Part shown: positions 1-5,865 of the stretch, piece by piece
How positions within the stretch are numbered: position 1 is the first letter of the stretch
Layout: each line of letters opens with the position of its first letter
Source: Nitrospiraceae bacterium
Lineage (GTDB): Bacteria > Nitrospirota > Thermodesulfovibrionia > Thermodesulfovibrionales > UBA9159
Direction of reading: 5' to 3'
Assembly: GCA_003453735.1 (NCBI GenBank)
Contig: DMNE01000389.1
Coordinates: 1-7,961, forward strand
DNA: 7,961 bases
Program-made: the position numbers and the translations under genes
Notes under the pieces: generated by a model
What the model was told of the DNA's origin: nothing
Databases searched by the model: none
The model's input: the letters and a program-made list of their open reading frames with translations, nothing else

Positions 1-402
1 ATAAGCGAAGACCCGCAGGGCATAAACGGTGGGGATGTGAATCTATATCTTTACGCGCATGGAAATCCCGTGATGAAAAATGATCCTAGCGGGTTAATGC
101 CTCCGGTAGATCCTAATAACCCATTTGATCGGTTTAATCCCAATAACCTTAAGGACAACAAGGCCGCTATAGACGCGCTTGAGAACACTCTTCGCAAAAA
201 TGCGATGATAGATAAAGCTATAACTTGGATAGAAGATAAGATTGTTACGAGTGAAGCGGGAAGTATAATTTCAAAGTTGGCAGGTGGCATACCAACGTCT
301 ATTCTTGGAATTCTTACCGCTCCCGATACAGCGAATCCTTATGATGAAAACAAAATGGTACAGGACTATTATAGAAAGTCTGGCGGCTCTTGCTCGAAGT
401 AA
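1..402 (+). CDS. Rhs/YD-repeat protein, C-terminal end (5' end outside window)
   Basis: The frame is open from base 1, so this is the 3' end of a longer gene; a GTG at 37 lies inside it and is not the start. The first 32 codons match the end of the Rhs-repeat-associated core: a DPxG, then NLYLYAHGNP, then DPSG. The stretch from codon 23 to 32 fits the P-x4-DPxGL signature that in Rhs proteins marks the boundary, usually cut by autoproteolysis, between the conserved shell and the variable toxic tip. The remaining ~101 residues would be the tip. It starts with a Pro/Asn-rich segment, then a charged helical part, then a hydrophobic patch around KLAGGIPTSILGILTAP, and ends in RKSGGSCSK. I recognise no nuclease, deaminase or ADP-ribosyltransferase motif in it. 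By family knowledge, Rhs shells enclose toxins delivered to competing cells; toxicity of this tip is inferred. The tip is short, so it could be truncated or a displaced orphan tip. Confidence 0.88.
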   Translation: MSEDPQGINGGDVNLYLYAHGNPVMKNDPSGLMPPVDPNNPFDRFNPNNLKDNKAAIDALENTLRKNAMIDKAITWIEDKIVTSEAGSIISKLAGGIPTSILGILTAPDTANPYDENKMVQDYYRKSGGSCSK

Positions 403-480
403 TGATTTAATCCCAGACAGTAGCTCGGCGAATCGGGCTGCCATTAATGCAAAGCGTACATAAAGATATTGTCAGGCTAT

Positions 481-516
481 CGAGCGAAGCAATCTTCCAC
501 CTGGTTGCTTCGCTCG
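481..516. repeat. perfect 12-bp inverted repeat (hairpin) between Rhs end and TPR gene
   Basis: CGAGCGAAGCAA (481-492) is exactly complementary to TTGCTTCGCTCG (505-516), with a 12-nt loop. A second, overlapping 7-bp pair, GCTTCAC (516-522) with GTGAAGC (537-543), encloses a GCCGGC palindrome. The two structures share base 516. No T-run follows, so an ordinary intrinsic terminator is not well supported. It may stabilise the Rhs transcript or be a recombination relic. The rest of 403-586 shows nothing else recognisable. Confidence 0.7.
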
Positions 517-586
517 CTTCACGTTTGCCGGCACAAGTGAAGCAATTTAGTTGTGAACGGTTGTTACGGGGTTCAGGGTACTTAAA

Positions 587-1198
587 ATGAATATTTGGCT
601 TATTATAAATGTAATTTTATTTAATATCGTTTTCATTGCAATATGGGAATTTTATAGAAAGAGGAGAAGTCGAAAGCTAATCGAAAAAAATCTAAACAGT
701 ATTTCGGAAATTCAAGACTTATTAAAAAAAGAAAAATTTGATGTTGCGCTATCAATGTCAAGAAAACTGGAAAAATATTGTCCTCCGGTAGCCTACGAGC
801 TAATGGGTAATTGCTATTATGGTATGGGTGATAAGGATTCGGCAGAAGAATTTTATATGAAGGCCATAGCCATGGATCACACAATGGATATGGTATATGT
901 TGACATTGCTAAAATACAAAAGGACAAGGGCGAGTACTCCAGCGCTGAAGAATCTTTAAAGAAAGCCTTGGAGATAAACAAAGAAAATTATATGGCCATG
1001 TATTACCTATCTGAAATATATAGCATTTGGGGAAAATATTCTGATGCCGCCAGTTTTCTCGAAAATGCTATAGCCACGGGGCTTATTTTGCGTGACGCCT
1101 ATATAATGTTGCGCGATTATTACCAATCAGTTGGCGATTACCCTGCGGCAAAACGAATGGATGAACAAATAGCGCTTCTCGACCAGAAAGGCAACTGA
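587..1198 (+). CDS. membrane-anchored TPR protein, candidate immunity/accessory protein of the Rhs tip
   Basis: The protein has 203 residues. Residues 3-20 form a hydrophobic helix, followed by a basic stretch (YRKRRSRK, 23-30). By the positive-inside rule this predicts a single anchor with the C-terminal part in the cytoplasm. From about residue 66 there are four tandem TPR-like units (about 66-98, 100-133, 134-167 and 169-202), each showing the helical pattern with G/A positions and an ending such as A-x-x-x-x-x-KA(L/I). The start at 587 has an AGGG site 8 nt upstream. TPRs bind other proteins; no enzymatic motif is seen. It lies 184 bp after the Rhs gene on the same strand, where polymorphic toxins commonly carry their immunity gene, and it is visibly A/T-richer than the genes further right, which suggests separate acquisition. 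The immunity role is inferred from position only; it could also be an unrelated scaffold protein. Confidence 0.82.
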   Translation: MNIWLIINVILFNIVFIAIWEFYRKRRSRKLIEKNLNSISEIQDLLKKEKFDVALSMSRKLEKYCPPVAYELMGNCYYGMGDKDSAEEFYMKAIAMDHTMDMVYVDIAKIQKDKGEYSSAEESLKKALEINKENYMAMYYLSEIYSIWGKYSDAASFLENAIATGLILRDAYIMLRDYYQSVGDYPAAKRMDEQIALLDQKGN

Positions 1199-1287
1199 TC
1201 GCCGGGCAAAGAATCCTCTTTTTCCGCTCACACCTGTCGCAACTGTATATGGCACAATCAGTGTATTACCAATGGCTTCGTCGCTTA

Positions 1288-1310
1288 TCCGTATACAGGC
1301 TGTATACGGA
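1288..1310. repeat. 23-bp near-perfect palindrome
   Basis: TCCGTATACAG (1288-1298) and CTGTATACGGA (1300-1310) are exact reverse complements around a single central G. GCTT (1283-1286) and AAGC (1314-1317) can extend a cruciform or hairpin. There is no T-run after it. It could be a binding site for a dimeric protein, a recombination core, or the end of the TPR transcript. It lies in the 220-bp stretch 1199-1418, which has no gene. Confidence 0.75.
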
Positions 1311-1344
1311 AAGAAGCGGCCAAGCACAATGGGTTAGGTGAGAG

Positions 1345-1355
1345 CCGTATACAGG
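1345..1355 (+). repeat. third copy of the CCGTATACAGG half-site
   Basis: CCGTATACAGG at 1345-1355 repeats exactly the left half of the palindrome plus its centre (1289-1299), 56 bp further on. Three copies of an 11-mer-type half-site within about 70 bp are unlikely to be chance and suggest a protein binding region or a decayed larger repeat. Confidence 0.6.
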
Positions 1356-1402
1356 AAGCATGAGCAACGATGTTGTGTGGGGTGTAGTGGAACAAGCGGG
1401 GA

Positions 1403-1417
1403 GCGGGGATGCCCCGC
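1403..1417 (-). terminator. small GC-rich hairpin just after the toxin gene
   Basis: GCGGGG (1403-1408) and CCCCGC (1412-1417) form a 6-bp stem with a 3-nt loop, one base beyond the toxin stop codon on the minus strand. No T-run follows in that direction, so it is at best a weak or factor-assisted terminator; it may instead protect the 3' end of the operon mRNA. Confidence 0.3.
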
Positions 1418-1418
1418 A

Positions 1419-1682
1419 TCACCCGAAGAACCGCTCATAGTCGTCATGGCTGCCGATCCAGAACCAGGTCACGGTGTCGTCATCGAGGATGCCTATGGCC
1501 CGGTATGCAAGGGTTATCCTGACAGACCAGATATTCTCCGGCTTGTTGATGCATTTGAAGCGCAGCGAGGGATGGAAAGGGTCCTGAGACCAAAGACGGT
1601 ATGCCTTCTTTGCCATTGTTCTGATCTCCGGCGCAAGCTTCCCGTAATGCTCCCAGAAAGACGGCAGAGTTGCCGACTTCAC
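1419..1682 (-). CDS. RelE/ParE-superfamily toxin
   Basis: An 87-residue basic protein starting with GTG at 1682. The second half carries the usual strand pattern of small RelE/ParE-fold toxins: VRITLAYRAIGIL followed by VTWFWIGSHDDYERFF. The FWIGSHxxY ending is typical of ParE-like toxins encoded with short antitoxins. Members either cleave mRNA on the ribosome (RelE/HigB type) or poison gyrase (ParE type); the sequence alone does not tell which. Length is normal for the family and nothing looks broken. The GTG overlaps the TGA of the upstream antitoxin gene (GTGA, 4-bp overlap), which implies translational coupling so that the toxin is made only after the antitoxin. It is the last gene of a three-gene minus-strand operon. 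Confidence 0.88.
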   Translation of the reverse strand: MKSATLPSFWEHYGKLAPEIRTMAKKAYRLWSQDPFHPSLRFKCINKPENIWSVRITLAYRAIGILDDDTVTWFWIGSHDDYERFFG

Positions 1683-1909
1683 AGCTTCTCGAAATCCATG
1701 GGGCTTGCCTTGCCTTCGGAGACTTCCCTGCGGGCCTGACGCGCGGCTGCGACAAGCTTACTCTCGGTTTTGGCAAACAACTCCTTCCACTTAGCCTCAT
1801 CCCGGACATCTTCAATATAGTCGCGCATGTGCTCTACAACGCTTTCCTGAAGCGACTCCGGCACCGATTCGAGCATCTTGATCATTGTAATTGCTGCTGA
1901 TGTATCCAT
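1679..1909 (-). CDS. small antitoxin-like protein paired with the RelE/ParE toxin
   Basis: A 76-residue protein, charged and mostly helical. It opens with MDTSAAITMIKMLESVPESLQESVVEHMRDYI in effect as two helices with a PExLQE turn, and ends with a RDEAKWxxLFAKTxxKL...EGKASPMDF segment. That second half is typical of short antitoxins found directly upstream of ParE-like toxins, where the C-terminal part wraps the toxin. There is no DNA-binding motif, which would leave operon control to the XRE protein encoded upstream. I chose the ATG at 1909 because AGGA lies about 6-9 nt upstream and it starts just 1 nt after the XRE stop; an upstream ATG at 2044 would add 45 residues inside the XRE gene and is unlikely. 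It overlaps the toxin start by 4 bp. Confidence 0.83.
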   Translation of the reverse strand: MDTSAAITMIKMLESVPESLQESVVEHMRDYIEDVRDEAKWKELFAKTESKLVAAARQARREVSEGKASPMDFEKL

Positions 1910-1910
1910 A

Positions 1911-2288
1911 TCATCCTGCCTTTCTGAACTTCTCCTTCTCCAGGATAGCGTCAATAAACTGAATAATCGGACGTGGCTCTGCGGGGGGCAGCTTTTCCAC
2001 CTGGGTAAAGCGCCTCCACAGTCTGTTATCCCGGCTCTTGCCATTGTCTTTGTCTTTCTCCAGCCCTAAGAGCTGATCTGCTGAGATCCCAAGGGCCCTG
2101 GCGAAAACCGGCAAGAGTTGTATGGGAATTCTCTCGCATGCCTTCTCATAATAAACAACCATTCGCTGAGATATCCCGGTCTCAGCTGCAAAATCCCTTT
2201 GAGAGTAGCCGGCAGCCTGCCGGAACCTGGCCAATCTTTCCCCGAAGCTCTTGCCTTCCTCTGTTAACTGAGCTTTTCTTTTAGGCAT
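1911..2288 (-). CDS. XRE-family helix-turn-helix regulator of the toxin-antitoxin operon
   Basis: A 125-residue protein. Residues 15-77 form an HTH_3/XRE domain: FGERLARFRQAAGYSQRDFA, then the recognition helix region TGISQRMVVYYE, then LPVFARALGISADQLLG. A basic N-terminus (MPKRK) precedes it, and the tail (about 88-125) has the LWRRFTQVEKLPPAEPRPIIQ-type helix often found in such regulators. The start at 2288 has an AAGGAG site 8 nt upstream; the longer frame from 2360 has none as good and extends into the control region. The stop is 1 nt before the antitoxin ATG, so the three genes are one transcript. It probably binds the dyad at 2379-2397 and represses its own operon. Whether it is itself part of the antitoxin complex cannot be told. 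Confidence 0.9.
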   Translation of the reverse strand: MPKRKAQLTEEGKSFGERLARFRQAAGYSQRDFAAETGISQRMVVYYEKACERIPIQLLPVFARALGISADQLLGLEKDKDNGKSRDNRLWRRFTQVEKLPPAEPRPIIQFIDAILEKEKFRKAG

Positions 2289-2369
2289 GACGAACTCCTT
2301 TTGAGCGCTTTCATGCCTACTATTGTAAACCGAGATTTTGAGTCCCACGGTCTCCTCCAAGAAAAAGCC

Positions 2370-2398
2370 TTGACAAGCTGATACATCCAGTGTATCAT
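2370..2398 (+). promoter_or_regulatory. strong sigma70-type promoter for the primase operon
   Basis: TTGACA at 2370-2375 matches the -35 consensus exactly. It is followed by a 17-bp spacer and TATCAT at 2393-2398 as -10. Transcription would start near 2405, giving a leader of about 80 nt before the GTG at 2485. It points away from the divergent toxin-antitoxin operon. Confidence 0.75.
2379..2397. promoter_or_regulatory. operator-like dyad overlapping the promoter
   Basis: TGATACA (2379-2385) and TGTATCA (2391-2397) are exact reverse complements separated by 5 bp. The dyad covers most of the spacer and nearly all of the -10 box of the plus-strand promoter, the classic position for a repressor. 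Its size fits an XRE dimer, and an XRE gene starts about 90 bp away on the opposite strand. Binding by that protein is inferred. Confidence 0.6.
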
Positions 2399-2484
2399 AT
2401 CATGAACCATAAAACAAGCTGTGAAAGAATTTTCGAGCAGTGCATTTTCCTCTTGACAGGATTTTCCATAAGGAGGTGATTCAA

Positions 2485-2793
2485 GTGGGATTGAGCAGTT
2501 TGAGGACAAAGGACCTGTTCCTGGCGGCGCTGTTATTCTCCGAGGCGATGTATCTGAAGGGCATCGAGGTCGAGGAGGGGACAAGGGTGGTCTTCTGTTT
2601 CCTGGACACAAGCAAACTTGAGGAGTTAAACAGGCAGTACCGGGAAGGCAGGGCCGTCTGCAATGTAGTGAAGCTCAGGGAGTCGCTACAGTATTTGAAG
2701 GACCGTATGTTCACACTACTAAGGAACGAGGAGAGGAGATATGCTCATAGCAAAAGAGGAGATCGAGGCGATCAAGCATGCGCACGACCTTAA
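2485..2793 (+). CDS. small DUF5659-like protein
   Basis: A 102-residue protein beginning with GTG at 2485. This start is chosen because a near-perfect Shine-Dalgarno (AAGGAGGTGAT, core 2471-2476) stands 8 nt upstream; an ATG at 2440 lacks such a site. The pattern, RTKDLFLAALLF, then a hydrophobic strand EGTRVVFCFLDT, then LEELNRQYREGRA and a final helix with LRESLQYLKDRMF, resembles the DUF5659 family of small element-borne proteins whose function is unknown. The resemblance is from memory. The last 53 bases overlap the primase gene in another frame, so the tail (after about residue 85) is probably not conserved. It is the first gene of the plus-strand operon, and the strong ribosome site suggests high expression. 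A role in control or as a partner of the primase is possible but not shown. Confidence 0.72.
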   Translation: MGLSSLRTKDLFLAALLFSEAMYLKGIEVEEGTRVVFCFLDTSKLEELNRQYREGRAVCNVVKLRESLQYLKDRMFTLLRNEERRYAHSKRGDRGDQACARP

Positions 2794-5524
2794 AGAAGTA
2801 GTGCAGTCCTACGGCATAAAGCTCACAAGAAAGGGGACGAACTATGTAGCCTGCTGTCCCTTCCATGAGGAAAAGAAACCGTCATTCACAGTCAATCCAA
2901 AGACCAATCTCTATCATTGCTTCGGCTGTAACCAGGGAGGCGACGTGATCGGGTTCGTCAGCAAGAAGGAAGGGATAGGCTTTAGGGAGGCAATGCAGAA
3001 ATTGGGTGGTAATGGCAACGGCAATGGAAACGGAGCAAAGGGCAAGCCAAAGCCTGTGAAGCAGTTATCGCCTTCTCCCTTAACTGCAGTCGTTCCTTCC
3101 ATCAGCCGCACCAGGCTATTGAACCGAGTAGTGTCATTCTACCATCAGAGCTTCTGTGAAGATAACAGGGCAATGCAGTACCTGACAACCAGAGGCATCA
3201 CCGATAACAGCATCTTCGCCGGCTTTCAGGTGGGCTACAGTAACGGCACACTGCCAAACACAGTTGCCGGTGACGGAGAGGTACGTCAGGCCCTTCAGGA
3301 TATCGGCATCCTTAACGACAAGGGCAATGAGATGTTCTACGGCAGCGTAGTGTTTCCTGTATTGGACGACAACAAGGATTGCGTAGGCCTGTACGGGCGT
3401 CGTATCAATGACGGAGATACTGCGCATCTCTACCTGCCGGGTCCCAGGAAAGGAGTTTGGAACTGGCAGGCGGCGAAGCGGAGTAAATCGATCATCATAA
3501 CCGAATCGATCATCGACGCTCTGACCTTATACAACGCCGGGTTCAAGGACGTGATCCCCTGCTATGGCGTCAACGGGCTTACCGAGGATCATCTTGCCCT
3601 CTTTGAGAGATATCGGAGCAAAGAGATCTATATCTGCTTTGACAGAGACGACCCCGGAGAGCAGGGAGCGACAGGAATCAAGGAACAGTTAAGGGGAAAA
3701 GGCATCGAGGCGTATATTGTAAGTCTTCCACAGATCGATACAGACGACAAAACCGATATCAATGTCTTCTTCCGCTCAACTACGGACGCAGCAGCGATCT
3801 TTGAGCAGATCCTGAAAGAGGCCAATCCAAAGGCTTCGATCAGATCGGACAAAGTAATCAAGCGCGAGCAGCGCTGTTACGAGAAGACTGAAAGCGGCTT
3901 TATAGTGCAATACGAACAACGGCGGTACGAAATCAGGGGCATCACAAAGGACAACATCAAGCTCAAAGTCACAATCAAGGCGGTCACCTCTGCCTATGGG
4001 AAATCACAGCGCTTTCACCTGGACACCGTTGACCTCTACTCCAACAGGAGCCGCGTCCTGTTCGCCAAAGCCTGCGCATCTCTATTCTCCGAGACCGAAG
4101 AGATCGTCACAGAGGACATAACCAGGCTGATCGAGCTATGCGAAGCCTGGCAGCCGGAACAACAGGCGAAGACGCCGGTACAGAAGATGACAAACGCCGA
4201 GGAGGACGAAGCCCTGGAGTTTTTGAAAGACCCATATCTCTTTAACCGCATCCTTTCGGACTTTGAGACCATAGGCCTTACCGGGGAGGATTCAAACAAA
4301 CTCATGGGCTACCTCTCCGCCACAAGCAGAAAGCTCGATGAACCGTTATCAGTCCTTATTCAATCCAGATCGGCAGCGGGTAAGTCAACCTTGCAGGACG
4401 CAATCATAATGCTCATTCCGACTGAGGACTATATCAAATATACGCGGCTTACCGGCCAGGCGCTCTTTTACAAAGAGGAAGACAGCCTTGTGCACAAGCT
4501 CCTTGCCATCGAAGAAGAACACGGCGCACGGGACGCCTCTTACAGTATCAGGAATATCCAATCCTCAAAATACCTCTCCATCGCAGCCACCGGTAAAGAC
4601 CCCGTGACCGGCAAGCTTAAGACAGAGGAATACCGCGTCAAAGGCCCTGTGGCCCTGATGATAACCACAACCGAAGTCGAGCTTGACTACGAGACCTCTA
4701 ACCGGTTCATCACTCTGACCATAGACGAAAGCAAGGAGATGACCGAGCGGATATTACAGAAGCAGCGCGAGAGTGACACCCTTGAGGGGCTTATCAGGAA
4801 AGCCGACACCGAACGAATCACCAGGCGTCACCATAATGCGCAGCGGCTGTTACGGCCGCTCTCTGTCATCAACCACTATGCCTCGTATCTCACCTTCCCG
4901 GCGGAGTCATTACGCGCCCGGAGAGATCATAAGAAATACCTCGGCCTAATCAAAGCAATTGCCTTCATTCATCAGTACCAGCGTGAAATCAAGAGCGTCA
5001 ATCATAACGGCGAGGCCTTCCAATACATCGAGGTCACGCTTGAAGATATAGAGAAGGCCAATAAGCTGGCAGGCGAAGTCCTGGGCAGGACATTGGACGA
5101 GCTGTCCCCGCCGTCCAGGATGCTTCTTAAAATGATCAAAGAGATGGTCGAGACCAGATGCGGGGAAATGAAAGTCGATCCCAAGGAATACCGTTTCTCA
5201 AGAAAGGATATCCGGCAGTGGTCCAGATGGAGCGACTTTCAGATCAAATGCCACATCAGGCAGCTTGAGGACCTGGAGTATCTGTACTCAGTTACTGGCA
5301 AGAAAGGCAAGGAATATGTCTATGAACTCCTGTATGCCGGCGGCGGTGAAGACGGACGTGCTTTCCTTATGGGCCTGACCACAGTGGAGCAGTTAAAAGA
5401 AAAAATGCCGTACCGGAAACGGCACAACAGCAGCAAAGGAGAGCACCATGAACGGCTCGACAATAGCCATAGTAAGAAACTGGCGGAAATACAACCTGCC
5501 GCATGTGATGTGCGGCTTTCTTAA
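2741..5524 (+). CDS. CHC2 zinc finger/TOPRIM DNA primase fused to P-loop ATPase (primase-helicase-like)
   Basis: A 927-residue replication protein. Residues 1-90 hold a CHC2 zinc-binding domain with ligands C39, H42, C60 and C63 (CPFH...HCFGC), as in DnaG. A Gly/Asn linker (about 89-98) follows. Residues ~120-350 contain the DnaG-type catalytic core: a TOPRIM domain with E255 (IIITES) and the DRDD acidic motif at 301-304. Residues ~490-760 are ATPase-like: SRSAAGKST (542-550) is a Walker A in which Ser replaces the first Gly, LLAIEEE (587-593) a Walker B, ITTTE (641-645) a sensor-like strand, and SNRF (653-656) a possible arginine finger. About 785-865 looks like a winged helix. DnaG itself lacks the ATPase, so this fits a self-contained primase-helicase of a mobile element. 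GAGGAG (2728-2733) supports the start. The last ~60 residues look unstructured and overlap the next gene. The helicase activity is inferred. Confidence 0.88.
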   Translation: MLIAKEEIEAIKHAHDLKEVVQSYGIKLTRKGTNYVACCPFHEEKKPSFTVNPKTNLYHCFGCNQGGDVIGFVSKKEGIGFREAMQKLGGNGNGNGNGAKGKPKPVKQLSPSPLTAVVPSISRTRLLNRVVSFYHQSFCEDNRAMQYLTTRGITDNSIFAGFQVGYSNGTLPNTVAGDGEVRQALQDIGILNDKGNEMFYGSVVFPVLDDNKDCVGLYGRRINDGDTAHLYLPGPRKGVWNWQAAKRSKSIIITESIIDALTLYNAGFKDVIPCYGVNGLTEDHLALFERYRSKEIYICFDRDDPGEQGATGIKEQLRGKGIEAYIVSLPQIDTDDKTDINVFFRSTTDAAAIFEQILKEANPKASIRSDKVIKREQRCYEKTESGFIVQYEQRRYEIRGITKDNIKLKVTIKAVTSAYGKSQRFHLDTVDLYSNRSRVLFAKACASLFSETEEIVTEDITRLIELCEAWQPEQQAKTPVQKMTNAEEDEALEFLKDPYLFNRILSDFETIGLTGEDSNKLMGYLSATSRKLDEPLSVLIQSRSAAGKSTLQDAIIMLIPTEDYIKYTRLTGQALFYKEEDSLVHKLLAIEEEHGARDASYSIRNIQSSKYLSIAATGKDPVTGKLKTEEYRVKGPVALMITTTEVELDYETSNRFITLTIDESKEMTERILQKQRESDTLEGLIRKADTERITRRHHNAQRLLRPLSVINHYASYLTFPAESLRARRDHKKYLGLIKAIAFIHQYQREIKSVNHNGEAFQYIEVTLEDIEKANKLAGEVLGRTLDELSPPSRMLLKMIKEMVETRCGEMKVDPKEYRFSRKDIRQWSRWSDFQIKCHIRQLEDLEYLYSVTGKKGKEYVYELLYAGGGEDGRAFLMGLTTVEQLKEKMPYRKRHNSSKGEHHERLDNSHSKKLAEIQPAACDVRLS
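5406..5424. repeat. short hairpin before the 68-residue gene
   Basis: TGCCGT (5406-5411) and ACGGCA (5419-5424) form a perfect 6-bp stem with a 7-nt loop inside the end of the primase gene, 11 nt upstream of the next Shine-Dalgarno. It could tune translation of the following gene; chance is possible. Confidence 0.35.
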
Positions 5525-5654
5525 TGAGAGCGATTTCATAGGCCTCACCTCCGCAGCGGTATGCTTTGGCGACGGCAGCTGGATCGAAGTCCGGCCCGAG
5601 GACCGGGACGATCTCATTATTACGAACATACCGGCAAGCGCGGTACCGGAATAG
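5448..5654 (+). CDS. small protein of unknown function
   Basis: A 68-residue protein I do not recognise. The ATG at 5448 has a good AAAGGAG site (5435-5441) 6 nt upstream, which is the main argument that it is real. It starts with MNGSTIAIVRNWRKYNL, contains the alternating hydrophobic stretch LTSAAVCFGDGSWIEV, and ends acidic (RPEDRDDLIITNIPASAVPE). No signal peptide, membrane helix or metal site is seen. Its first 77 bases overlap the 3' end of the primase gene in another frame, an unusually long overlap that suggests either translational coupling or that the primase originally ended earlier. It is the last clear gene of the primase operon. Confidence 0.62.
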   Translation: MNGSTIAIVRNWRKYNLPHVMCGFLNESDFIGLTSAAVCFGDGSWIEVRPEDRDDLIITNIPASAVPE

Positions 5655-5658
5655 CGCC

Positions 5659-5865
5659 ATGAACCTGGAGGGCAAAAAAGGCAACTTGGAGGGTACCTGG
5701 AGGGCGGTAGCAGGGCGCTTGGAGGGTAATGGTCAATCCCTCCAAACACTTATCCAGAGCCATTGTACGAGCAAAACAGCCCTAACTTGGAGGGTTTTTA
5801 GGATAAGCATATATAAGGGAATGAAGCAAAAAGGTGAATCGTATGCGTACAAAAGAGGCCATTGA
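5659..5865 (+). CDS. doubtful small ORF across the repeat region
   Basis: A 68-codon frame from the ATG at 5659, 4 nt after the preceding stop, ending in the TGA that touches the recombinase ATG. The first residues are repetitive (NLEG, NLEG, RLEG) simply because the DNA repeats fall in this frame. No good Shine-Dalgarno precedes it and no domain is seen. It might be a short leader peptide coupled to the recombinase, but the frame may equally be a by-product of the repeats. Confidence 0.25.
   Translation: MNLEGKKGNLEGTWRAVAGRLEGNGQSLQTLIQSHCTSKTALTWRVFRISIYKGMKQKGESYAYKRGH
5662..5794. repeat. array of six TTGGAGGG-type repeats in near-helical phase
   Basis: Consensus WACYTGGAGGG. Plus-strand copies: 5662-5672, 5683-5693, 5694-5704, 5716-5726 and 5784-5794; minus-strand copy: 5738-5748. 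Distances between starts are 21, 11, 22, 22 and 46 bp, the first four being close to multiples of a DNA turn, so bound proteins would line up on one face. The array lies directly upstream of the recombinase pair. It could hold arm-type integrase sites, replication iterons for the primase operon, or regulator sites. The fifth and sixth copies also form an 8-bp inverted repeat (5738-5745 with 5787-5794) followed by five T, so a long-loop terminator is another reading. Confidence 0.72.
5787..5815 (+). promoter_or_regulatory. possible promoter for the recombinase pair
   Basis: TTGGAG (5787-5792, weak -35, part of the sixth repeat), a 17-bp spacer, and TATATA (5810-5815) as -10. The predicted start lies near 5822, about 40 nt before the recombinase ATG. 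Because the -35 is inside a repeat, whatever binds the array would directly affect this promoter. The match to consensus is only moderate. Confidence 0.4.

Noticed and set aside
1187..1340. Integron attC site (GTTAGGT at 1332-1338)
   Set aside because: A GTTRRRY match is present but no paired RYYYAAC at a suitable distance and no attC-like fold was found; the recombinases lack the visible features of IntI.
1338..1739. 133-codon plus-strand open frame
   Set aside because: Antisense to the ParE-like toxin; composition is a mirror of that gene and no domain is seen.
1911..2360. Longer XRE start at 2360
   Set aside because: The internal ATG at 2288 has an AAGGAG site at ideal distance; the extra 24 residues lie in the control region.
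2440..2793. ATG start at 2440 for the DUF5659-like gene
   Set aside because: The near-perfect Shine-Dalgarno at 2471-2476 lies inside that frame and points to the GTG at 2485.
3002..3036. Short tandem DNA repeat coding Asn-Gly
   Set aside because: It is explained as a flexible linker between the zinc finger and the catalytic core of the primase.
5662..5794. CRISPR array
   Set aside because: Repeats are only 11 bp with spacings of 0-35 bp and one is inverted; no cas gene is present.
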